DNA of 61,057 bases from Caldanaerobius fijiensis DSM 17918 (lineage in GTDB: Bacteria; Bacillota; Thermoanaerobacteria; Thermoanaerobacterales; Caldanaerobiaceae), in assembly GCF_900129075.1 (NCBI RefSeq), contig NZ_FQVH01000014.1, positions 1 to 61,057 of the forward strand, written 5' to 3'. The notes under the pieces were generated by a model that was not told where the DNA came from, made no database searches, and was given only the letters and a program-made list of their open reading frames with translations. The translations under genes were made by a program, and so were the position numbers. Below are positions 54,349-61,057 of this stretch, piece by piece (the stretch's first letter is position 1; every line of letters begins with the position of its first letter).

Positions 54349-55509
54349 TTATCTTATAGTGTGGTGGACTATATGTTTAATCATGTGGTATGAGATGCCT
54401 AAAAATAAAAATAGTAGAATTATAAAAATAAAATTGATTGACGAGGCTTCGAATTTTTTTAGCCATGAATTGTTATTGGTATAAAACACTGAAATATCAG
54501 GGTTTATATATGCCAAAAGGATGTACGAATAACCGAAAGCAAAAACGGCGTGCAGTATTTTTGATAGTAGAAATGGGAAATAGGATATGTCGGTTTTTGA
54601 AATTAAACTCAATATCTGGGCGTGAGCAGAAAGCCCTCCCCATGCGATTAAGGTAGCGGCTAATGCGACTTTATACATTTCATCCGCCTGAGATATGCTT
54701 ATATTATATGCACCTACGGTGATCTCTACTATTCCGCTTAAAAAGGCAGGCATAATCCCCGTGACCTTTGATATGGCATATATAAAACCGGTGATGTTCA
54801 AAAGATGTATCAATACAGAAAAAAAGACTATAAATCCTCCTATCATGAGTATGGTATTTACTGAGCTTACTATGCTATCAGAGAGAAGTTCACCAAAAGG
54901 CCTTCCGTCTTTTTTTCTGTTTTCAATCATTTCTTTTAAGGCTTTTTTTAGATTTATTTTAATTTGGGTATGTTTTTCTCTTTTATTTTTATAAAACCTG
55001 AATATAATTCCTACGGTTAGGGCTCCGAGATAATTGGATATGATGATCACATAGCCCAGGAGAGGGCTTTTAAACATGCCCACTCCTACCGCTCCTATCA
55101 TAAAAAGGGGACCTGAGTTGTTACAAAAGGCCATCAACCTTTCTGCTTCAGCTCTGGTACACAGCTTTTCTTCTCGCATTCTTGAAATAATTTTTGCGCC
55201 CATCGGATAGCCAGATGTAAAGCCCATTGCTATGGCAAAAGAACCGGCACCGGGAACGTTGAACACAGGGCGCATGATAGGTTCAAGAAGAACTCCTATA
55301 AAATTTACGACACCTAACCCGAGGAGGAGTTCAGAACCTACAAAAAAAGGTAGAAGTGAAGGAAGTACGGTGTTTAACCATAGTTTTACACCTGCTGATG
55401 CAGCACCCAGGGTTTCTTTGGGAAAAACAATAAGCAATACGATAGTTGCTGTGACCAAGAATATTAATATGGTGGTTAATACATTTTCATATTTGTCTTT
55501 GTATCCCAT
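54349..55509 (-). CDS. ylbJ: Sporulation integral membrane protein YlbJ
   Basis: 386 residues: 'ASAGVKLWLNTVLPSLLPFFVGSELLLGLG', 'GSFAIAMGFTSGYPMGAKI' and 'FCNNSGPLFMIGAVGVGMF', a nucleoside-transporter-like fold of about 8-10 membrane helices. Needed for spore cortex formation in Bacillus. ATG 55509 has GGGGAGG 6 bases upstream; the frame opens 15 bases earlier. Confidence 0.93.
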   Translation of the reverse strand: MGYKDKYENVLTTILIFLVTATIVLLIVFPKETLGAASAGVKLWLNTVLPSLLPFFVGSELLLGLGVVNFIGVLLEPIMRPVFNVPGAGSFAIAMGFTSGYPMGAKIISRMREEKLCTRAEAERLMAFCNNSGPLFMIGAVGVGMFKSPLLGYVIIISNYLGALTVGIIFRFYKNKREKHTQIKINLKKALKEMIENRKKDGRPFGELLSDSIVSSVNTILMIGGFIVFFSVLIHLLNITGFIYAISKVTGIMPAFLSGIVEITVGAYNISISQADEMYKVALAATLIAWGGLSAHAQILSLISKTDISYFPFLLSKILHAVFAFGYSYILLAYINPDISVFYTNNNSWLKKFEASSINFIFIILLFLFLGISYHMIKHIVHHTIR

Positions 55510-55601
55510 TTTTATCCTCCCCATGCTATTGCTGTAGTATAAATATATACAGAAAGAGCTGGATTATGAATTAGAATATACACTAAAATTAGAGAAGGGG
55601 A

Positions 55602-56825
55602 TCAGACAACAATAGGTGACGTCATCTGGTCGCGTCCCGCTTTTCTTTCTAGTGGATTTTTAAAGCCGAGGACGTATAAATCAGTAGCCCTTGCTTCGAT
55701 CTCCAGCATGGATTTTATCAACGCAGGGTATTTAGCTGTATTCCTTACGTTGGTGATTATAGGCAACTGAGATCGTTCTTTTATAAGTTTTAAAAGATTT
55801 CTGCCCTTTTCATTAAATCCTAAAACCCTTATGTATTGAGGCCCTCCATTGGCGTTAAATATCTTTAAATCCTGTTCTTTGATGCCTATCATGGTATGTA
55901 TCAATATCCTTTTTATTCTAGTCATTGTGTATCTTTTAGTTTTTACATGGCTTATAAGTTCGTTTAGATTTCCTGCTTCTCTGGAATACTTTATCAGCCT
56001 GTTTTCTAGCCCTTCGCTGACATCTTGGATTTCCATAAGTTCTCTTTTATTTACTTTTCTTAAAGTATAAAATATAGGCATTTCAAAGTCTTCTATAAAT
56101 ACAGGACCTTTTCCTTTATTAAATTCTTTTATTAGTTCCTCATAGCATATATCTGGCATAGTGCCATTGATTTTATGCATATTGCTGGCTTTTAATATAT
56201 TCCTTATAGCCGTGGCGCTAGGTATATTATCTCTTATTACTACATCGTGGTATCCTGAAGAAATTCTTTTGATAGTGTACGGCTTTATCTTGCTATTTAA
56301 TCTCATTAAGTTTTTGATGTACTCTATAGCCAGGATGTTATTTGGCGTTGCCAGGATATTTGAGGAGGCTTTCAGGTGCTCCGCAATTGCTATTTGCCTT
56401 GCTTCAGGGAAAGAACGACCTTGTTTAAGGTACTTTTTTATGCTGCTTTTAAATGAATTGGGCTCATATGCCAGGATTTCTGCGATTTTTGTCAGAGCCT
56501 TTATGTCCCCTGATTCGCTGCCAAAGCATATGCTGTCAACGATATTAGTGCTATCTAAGAGCTTTATTGCGCCATAAGCAAAGATTTCAGCGCTTTGAAC
56601 GGCATATACAAAAGGCAATTCGATTACCAAATCTACGCCACAAGATAGAGCCATTTTTGCTCTCGCCCATTTATCTACAAGAGCGGGTTCTCCCCTTTGT
56701 ATGTAATTTCCACTCATGACAGCGATTACATGGGTAGCATCAGTAACTTCTTTGGATTTGTTTAAATGATATAAATGGCCATTGTGAAAGGGATTGTATT
56801 CAACGATTATTCCCATTACATGCAT
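55602..56825 (-). CDS. tmcAL: tRNA(Met) cytidine acetate ligase TmcAL
   Basis: 407 residues: 'MGIIVEYNPFHNGHLYHLNKSKEV' is the HIGH-like nucleotidyltransferase motif. It is followed by 'VIAVMSGNYIQRGEPALVDKWARAKMAL' and 'RKVNKRELMEIQDVSEGLENRL' (tRNA-binding). It acetylates the wobble C34 of elongator tRNA-Met using acetate and ATP. It neighbours pta-ackA, the acetate genes, on the opposite strand. ATG 56825 with GGGAG 8 bases upstream. Confidence 0.93.
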   Translation of the reverse strand: MHVMGIIVEYNPFHNGHLYHLNKSKEVTDATHVIAVMSGNYIQRGEPALVDKWARAKMALSCGVDLVIELPFVYAVQSAEIFAYGAIKLLDSTNIVDSICFGSESGDIKALTKIAEILAYEPNSFKSSIKKYLKQGRSFPEARQIAIAEHLKASSNILATPNNILAIEYIKNLMRLNSKIKPYTIKRISSGYHDVVIRDNIPSATAIRNILKASNMHKINGTMPDICYEELIKEFNKGKGPVFIEDFEMPIFYTLRKVNKRELMEIQDVSEGLENRLIKYSREAGNLNELISHVKTKRYTMTRIKRILIHTMIGIKEQDLKIFNANGGPQYIRVLGFNEKGRNLLKLIKERSQLPIITNVRNTAKYPALIKSMLEIEARATDLYVLGFKNPLERKAGRDQMTSPIVV

Positions 56826-56916
56826 AGATATCACTCCCAGAATGTTTTTGCATATATTTTATCTCATTATTTTTTAAATAGCAAAAATGAATTGCAAAAA
56901 ATATAGTAAAAGCGTT

Positions 56917-56945
56917 TTGAAAAAATTTTTATAATGTGATAAAAT
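56917..56945 (+). promoter_or_regulatory. pta promoter
   Basis: ttgaaa (56917-56922), 17-base spacer, taaaat (56940-56945), 51 bases before the pta start. Confidence 0.75.
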
Positions 56946-56995
56946 AAATTCGATATTCTGTATACATTATGTTGGTGGTGAAAGGGGCCAATAAA

Positions 56996-57988
56996 ATGGA
57001 TGTTATTGGCAATATTATTGAGAAAGCCAAGAGCAACATTAAAAAAATCGTTCTGGCAGAAGGTTCAGAGGCCAGAAATTTGAAGGCTGCTGAGATTGCT
57101 TTAAAAGAAAGGATTGCTGACATCGTATTATTAGGGAACGAAGCGGAAATAAAAGCTGCTGCGAAAGGATTAAATATATCGGGGGCAGAGATAATTGATC
57201 CTGCTAATTCCCCCAAGAGTGAGGAGTATGCCCAGGCATTTTATGAGCTTAGAAAACACAAAGGCATGACTATTGAAAAAGCCAGGGAAATCGTAAAAGA
57301 TCCAATGTATTATGGTTGTATGATGGTAAAAGAAGACGATGCTGATGGATTAGTGTCAGGTGCTATACACGCTACAGCTGATCTGTTAAGGCCGGCATTT
57401 CAAATCATAAAGACAGCACCGGGTGTATCTGTTGTGTCCAGCTCCTTTATAATGATTGTTCCTAATTGTAATCTGGGAGCTGATGGTGTCTTGCTGTACT
57501 CTGATTGCGGTGTTATACCTAATCCTACAGCCGAGGAATTGGCATCTATTGCTATAGCTGCAGCACGTACTATGAAGACCCTTGTAGGAGTAGAACCGAT
57601 TGTGGCAATGCTCTCTTTTTCTACAAAGGGAAGTGCTGAACACGAATTGGTTGATAAGGTTAGAAAAGCAACAGAATTGGCTAAAAAAATAGCTCCGGAT
57701 CTACAAATTGACGGTGAATTACAGGCTGATGCAGCACTGGTGCCGGAGGTTGCAGAGTTAAAAGCTCCAGGGAGCAAGGTTGCGGGACATGCCAATGTGC
57801 TCATATTCCCGGATTTACAGGCTGGCAATATAGGGTACAAGCTTACTCAAAGGTTGGCTAAAGCTGAAGCCATAGGCCCGCTTTTGCAAGGTTTGGCGAA
57901 GCCTGTAAATGATTTATCAAGGGGTTGCAGCCCTGAGGATATAGTAGCTGAAATTGCTATAACTTCTGTTGAAGCACAGGGTAATTAA
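56996..57988 (+). CDS. pta: Phosphate acetyltransferase
   Basis: 330 residues: 'KKIVLAEGSEARNLKAAEIAL', 'DGLVSGAIHATADLLRPAFQIIKT', 'CGVIPNPTAEELASIA' and 'GHANVLIFPDLQAGNIGYKLTQRLAKAEAIGP'. Converts acetyl-CoA to acetyl phosphate. ATG 56996 (AAAGGGG 8 bases upstream) gives the usual short N terminus. Operon with ackA, 25 bases apart: the ATP-yielding acetate branch of fermentation. Confidence 0.97.
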   Translation: MDVIGNIIEKAKSNIKKIVLAEGSEARNLKAAEIALKERIADIVLLGNEAEIKAAAKGLNISGAEIIDPANSPKSEEYAQAFYELRKHKGMTIEKAREIVKDPMYYGCMMVKEDDADGLVSGAIHATADLLRPAFQIIKTAPGVSVVSSSFIMIVPNCNLGADGVLLYSDCGVIPNPTAEELASIAIAAARTMKTLVGVEPIVAMLSFSTKGSAEHELVDKVRKATELAKKIAPDLQIDGELQADAALVPEVAELKAPGSKVAGHANVLIFPDLQAGNIGYKLTQRLAKAEAIGPLLQGLAKPVNDLSRGCSPEDIVAEIAITSVEAQGN

Positions 57989-58013
57989 TTACTATTAAGA
58001 AAGGTGATATGCT

Positions 58014-59207
58014 ATGAAGATACTTGTGATAAATAGTGGAAGCAGTTCAGTTAAATACCAGCTGATAGATATGACAGATGAATCTGTTATGGCTAACGGT
58101 CAAGTTCAGAGGATAGGGCTTGATTCACAGATATTGAGGCATGCTCGCTATGATCAGAAATATCCTGATAGGCCATGTGTTGCCCATGACCACGCTGAAG
58201 CATTAAAAGTAGTTATGGATGTTCTGACAGATAAAGAATTGGGTGTAATTGATAATCTTTCAGAGATTTCAGCAATAGGACATAGAGTTGTGCATGGAGG
58301 CGAAAAGTTTGCCTGCTCAGTGCTGATTGATGAAGAGGTTATGAAAGCCATTAAGGAGAGTTCAGATCTGGCGCCGCTTCATAATCCGCCAAATATTTTG
58401 GGAATAGAAGTGTGCCAGAAGTTGATGCCTGGTACTCCTAATGTAGCGGTTTTTGACACGGCCTTTCATCAAACGATGCCTGAAGAGGCATTTATATATC
58501 CATTGCCATATGAGTATTATGAAAAGTATAGAATAAGGAGATACGGGTTTCACGGCACCTCCCATAAATATGCTGCCCAAACCACCGCGGAGGCGATGAA
58601 AAGACCTCTTGAAGAGTTGAAGATTGTAACAATACACCTTGGAAATGGTTCTAGTATGGCTGCTGTTAGATACGGTAAATCTATTGATACCACTATGGGC
58701 TTTACCCCGTTAGAGGGTATTCCTATGGGTACAAGGTGCGGAAGCATAGATCCTGCGATCGTTCAGTTTTTGATGGAAAAAGAAGGTATGAGCATAGACG
58801 AAGTGATGGACGTTTTAAATAAAAAATCGGGTTTGGCGGGCGTATCTGGTGTCGGTGCTGATACTAGAGATTTGGTGGACAGTATGAACAAAGGAAATAA
58901 GCGAGCCAGGCTGTCTCTTGATATTTTGAGTTATCAGGTGGCTAAATATGTAGGTGCTTATGCCGTAGCTATGGATGGATTGGATGCTATTGCCTTTACA
59001 GGTGGTATAGGTACATATGAAGTATGCGTGAGGGAAAATATCTTGAACAGATTGGGAGTTCTTGGCGTAAAGCTTGATAGTGAAAAGAATCAGATCGTAA
59101 ACAAGATTGTTGAGATAACCAGAGAAGATTCTAGAGTTAAGGCATATGTAATACCAACCAATGAAGAACTGATGATTGCACGAGAGACCAGGGATCTGTT
59201 AAAGTAA
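58014..59207 (+). CDS. ackA: Acetate kinase
   Basis: 397 residues: 'VINSGSSSVKYQLIDM', 'GHRVVHGGEKF', 'FDTAFHQTMP', 'RRYGFHGTSHKY', 'HLGNGSSMAAV' and 'FTGGIGTYEVCVRENIL'. Forms ATP and acetate from acetyl phosphate. All catalytic Arg, His, Asp and Glu residues are present. Confidence 0.98.
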   Translation: MKILVINSGSSSVKYQLIDMTDESVMANGQVQRIGLDSQILRHARYDQKYPDRPCVAHDHAEALKVVMDVLTDKELGVIDNLSEISAIGHRVVHGGEKFACSVLIDEEVMKAIKESSDLAPLHNPPNILGIEVCQKLMPGTPNVAVFDTAFHQTMPEEAFIYPLPYEYYEKYRIRRYGFHGTSHKYAAQTTAEAMKRPLEELKIVTIHLGNGSSMAAVRYGKSIDTTMGFTPLEGIPMGTRCGSIDPAIVQFLMEKEGMSIDEVMDVLNKKSGLAGVSGVGADTRDLVDSMNKGNKRARLSLDILSYQVAKYVGAYAVAMDGLDAIAFTGGIGTYEVCVRENILNRLGVLGVKLDSEKNQIVNKIVEITREDSRVKAYVIPTNEELMIARETRDLLK

Positions 59208-59212
59208 TTTGC

Positions 59213-59241
59213 TTGACATGAGCCGGTTCCACCTGTATAAT
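59213..59241 (+). promoter_or_regulatory. Promoter of DUF177-rpmF
   Basis: ttgaca (59213-59218), 17 bases, tataat (59236-59241): a perfect consensus vegetative promoter right after the ackA stop. Confidence 0.9.
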
Positions 59242-59268
59242 AGATGTGGTAATCACGAGGTGGTCATT

Positions 59269-59751
59269 ATGAAGTTAGATATAAACAAATTGTTTGCGGC
59301 CGCCGACCGCACGGTTATGCTAGATTATGATGAAGGTGTTGGTCTTGAAAGAGCGGATATCGTAAGTACAATAGGGCCGGCACATGCCTGCTTAAAGGTC
59401 TCCGGTACTGAGAATGGTATACTTATAGAAGGTTCTATTGAACAGAAATTGTTGGTGCAATGTTACAGATGCTTAAAGCCCTTTGAGTACGCTCTTAAAG
59501 CGGAGGTAGATGAGGATATATCTTTTTCTGATGACGACGATAATATTTTGTCAGGAGATAAGAAATATATTGACATGGGCGAAGTTTTGAGATCTAGCAT
59601 ATATCTTTCTTTACCTATGCGCTTTGAGTGTTCTGAAAACTGTGAAGGGTTGGATATAGAAAGAGAAATAGAGGACGAAGAAGACGAAAGTGATTGCCAT
59701 GGTGTAGATCCTCGGTTTGCAGTTTTAAAGAGGTATTTTGAAAAGGATTAG
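59269..59751 (+). CDS. yceD: DUF177/YceD-family protein (rRNA accumulation)
   Basis: 160 residues: 'MKLDINKLF', '[23 protein letters not shown]' (CxxC) and an acidic '[27 protein letters not shown]' end, typical of the family encoded before rpmF. Linked to 23S rRNA processing or accumulation. The frame opens at 59209 but the promoter overlaps it; GAGGTGG places the start at ATG 59269. Confidence 0.92.
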   Translation: MKLDINKLFAAADRTVMLDYDEGVGLERADIVSTIGPAHACLKVSGTENGILIEGSIEQKLLVQCYRCLKPFEYALKAEVDEDISFSDDDDNILSGDKKYIDMGEVLRSSIYLSLPMRFECSENCEGLDIEREIEDEEDESDCHGVDPRFAVLKRYFEKD

Positions 59752-59762
59752 GAGGTGCAAGT

Positions 59763-59945
59763 ATGGCAGCAGTACCTAAAAGAAGAATATCCAAAAGCAG
59801 AAGGAACAAAAGGCGTACCCATTATAAGCTGGAAGTTCCTCAATTTGTTGAGTGCCCTCAGTGCCATGAACTGATGTTACCCCATAGGGTGTGCAAGAGT
59901 TGTGGCTATTATGATGGAAGAAATGTAATGGCAGAAGCAAAATAG
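59763..59945 (+). CDS. rpmF: 50S ribosomal protein L32
   Basis: 60 residues: '[25 protein letters not shown]' and two zinc pairs 'CPQC' and 'CKSC'. AGGAGGTG precedes ATG. Followed by a terminator. Confidence 0.97.
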   Translation: MAAVPKRRISKSRRNKRRTHYKLEVPQFVECPQCHELMLPHRVCKSCGYYDGRNVMAEAK

Positions 59946-59977
59946 TAATGTATTACATTACTATTTTGCTTTTTTTG
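59936..59977 (+). terminator. Terminator after rpmF
   Basis: agcaaaatagtaatg-tatta-cattactattttgct followed by T7. Confidence 0.92.
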
Positions 59978-60028
59978 TAAACCTGAATAAAACAACCTTG
60001 ATTTTTTTTGAGATATCTTATATACTAT

Positions 60029-60056
60029 TTAGTAGTAGGTCACAATAGTAGGTAAT
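60029..60056 (+). promoter_or_regulatory. Candidate FapR operator upstream of fapR
   Basis: ttagtagtaggt at 60029-60040 and atagtaggtaat at 60045-60056 share tagtaggt and resemble the tTAGTACCT-type half-sites of FapR boxes. It lies just before fapR, as expected for autoregulation released by malonyl-CoA. Spacing differs from the strict inverted-repeat consensus. Confidence 0.45.
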
Positions 60057-60071
60057 AAAAGAGGGTGTGCG

Positions 60072-60644
60072 ATGAAGAGGGCTTTGACAAAGTCTAAAAG
60101 ACAAGCAGAGATAAAAAAGATGATAGCAGAAAACCCGTTTTTGACAGATGAAAGCCTTGCAGAAGCACTGGGTGTAAGCATACAGACTATTCGCCTGGAT
60201 CGCATGGAGATGGGAATTCCTGAACAAAAAGAGAGAATAAAAAGTGTTGCAGAAAATAAGCTTGATAGCATAAGATCTATTGCATTTAATGAAATCGTCG
60301 GCCAGTTGGTCAATTTTAAATTAGGCGAAGGTGGCACATCGATATTTCAACCTTCGGAATTTATGGCATTCAAAAAATCCGGAATAATAAAGGGACAATA
60401 CATATATTCACAAGCTGAATCGCTGGCGATTTCTGTTATAGATGCGGATGTTGCCCTTATAGGCGTAGCAAATATAAAATATAAGCAACCCGTTTACAGT
60501 GGTGATACGTTGGTAGCCACAGCTGAGGTTATAAGGAAGAGAGGCAACAAGTATTTTGTTTGGGTTAAGATCAAGCGAAATGATGTGGAAGTATTTAGAG
60601 GGAAATTCATTTTGGTCTCTCTTGACGAGCAAAAGGAGAGGTGA
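60072..60644 (+). CDS. fapR: Fatty acid and phospholipid biosynthesis regulator FapR
   Basis: 190 residues: N-terminal HTH '[43 protein letters not shown]' (DeoR-like) and a hot-dog domain with '[35 protein letters not shown]'-like malonyl-CoA pocket (here '[15 protein letters not shown]'). Represses fatty-acid genes until malonyl-CoA binds. Followed directly by plsX. Confidence 0.95.
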   Translation: MKRALTKSKRQAEIKKMIAENPFLTDESLAEALGVSIQTIRLDRMEMGIPEQKERIKSVAENKLDSIRSIAFNEIVGQLVNFKLGEGGTSIFQPSEFMAFKKSGIIKGQYIYSQAESLAISVIDADVALIGVANIKYKQPVYSGDTLVATAEVIRKRGNKYFVWVKIKRNDVEVFRGKFILVSLDEQKER

Positions 60645-60649
60645 AATTA

Positions 60650-61057
60650 TTGAAAATTGCGGTAGATGCCATGGGTGGGGATAATGCACCTTACGAGATA
60701 GTAAAAGGTGCAGTGCTGGCAGCAAATGAGATGAACGAGCAAATCGTGTTGATAGGGAAAAGCGATGAGATAAACTCTATTCTCCAGCGTGAAAACGCCA
60801 AGCTGTCTAACATAGAAGTGGTTCATGCACCTGATGTGATAAAAGGAGAAGATAGCCCTGTAGCGGCCATCAGATCAAAGCGTGAATCATCGATGTATAT
60901 TGGCCTTGAGATGTTGAGAGATAAGGAATGTGATGCTTTCGTCTCTGCGGGTAATACAGGTGCACTTATGGCCGGCGCCCTTATGGTCGTTGGCAGGATA
61001 AAGGGCATAAAAAGACCTGCTTTGGCCCCTATTATACCTACCAGAACGGGTAATATG
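60650..61057 (+). CDS. plsX: Phosphate acyltransferase PlsX (3' end outside window)
   Basis: TTG 60650 (AGGAGAGG 8 bases upstream; GTG 60641 in frame is an alternative) opens 'MKIAVDAMGGDNAPYEIVKGAVLAA', followed by 'VSAGNTGALMAGALMVVGRIKGI' and 'RPALAPIIPT'. PlsX makes acyl phosphate from acyl-ACP for phospholipid synthesis. The window ends after about 136 codons of a usual 330. Cotranscribed with fapR, as in Bacillus. Confidence 0.96.
   Translation, partial: MKIAVDAMGGDNAPYEIVKGAVLAANEMNEQIVLIGKSDEINSILQRENAKLSNIEVVHAPDVIKGEDSPVAAIRSKRESSMYIGLEMLRDKECDAFVSAGNTGALMAGALMVVGRIKGIKRPALAPIIPTRTGNM

Overview
The window looks like a chromosomal segment of a spore-forming, anaerobic, probably thermophilic member of the Clostridia (Firmicutes). 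Reasons: strong GGAGG-type ribosome binding sites, frequent TTG/GTG starts, sporulation genes (alpha/beta-type SASP, a 27-codon spoVM-like gene, ylbJ), the Firmicutes housekeeping order rsmB-rlmN-prpC-prkC-rsgA-rpe-thiN-spoVM, an oxygen-sensitive CO dehydrogenase module, and bpsA, the branched-polyamine synthase typical of thermophiles. I cannot name the genus from sequence alone.

Layout. 1-4.5 kb is a decayed accessory region. It holds two orphan IS200/IS605 (TnpB) right ends with probable omega-RNAs, the tail of an interrupted ABC-transporter ATPase, a laccase pseudogene, and an HxlR-controlled flavin-reductase pair. 4.7-8.9 kb is a redox operon: an Rrf2 regulator with its own operator, then CooS, a four-cluster ferredoxin and an FAD/NAD oxidoreductase. 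9-11 kb is a patchwork of an AT-rich phosphotransferase gene, IS fragments and tRNA-Lys. 11.2-15.1 kb encodes one giant M14-type metallopeptidase. 15.2-23.1 kb, on the minus strand, is a hemicellulose/arabinan gene run (GH127, GH51, GH29, a Vps62-like protein) followed by an odd HlyD-ATPase fusion and an ABC-2 permease. 23.4-26.3 kb holds bpsA and queD-queE-queC (preQ0 synthesis). 26.5-31.3 kb holds a GH31 glycosidase, ridA and threonine ammonia-lyase. At 31.4 kb a classical yybP-ykoY Mn2+ riboswitch precedes a TMEM165/UPF0016 cation exporter.

From 32.3 kb to the end the window is mostly core genome: rqcH, dapF, remA, gmk, rpoZ, coaBC, priA, def, fmt, a DUF116 gene, a YugP-type peptidase, rsmB, rlmN, prpC, prkC, rsgA, rpe, thiN, spoVM, rpmB (reversed), recG, an SASP gene, rsmD, coaD, ylbJ, tmcAL, pta, ackA, a DUF177 gene, rpmF, fapR and plsX. 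These are tightly packed, with many 4-base ATGA/GTGA overlaps.

The most unusual items are: a roughly 200-nt structured RNA of no class I recognise between dapF and remA, with mutually exclusive helices; a hairpin that seems to bridge the remA Shine-Dalgarno and its start codon; a CooS that keeps every metal ligand but lacks the second-sphere His/Lys residues of canonical CO dehydrogenases; an extracytoplasmic adaptor fused in frame to a cytoplasmic ATPase; and a 12-bp inverted repeat bracketing bpsA. All calls are by eye; no database search or folding program was run.
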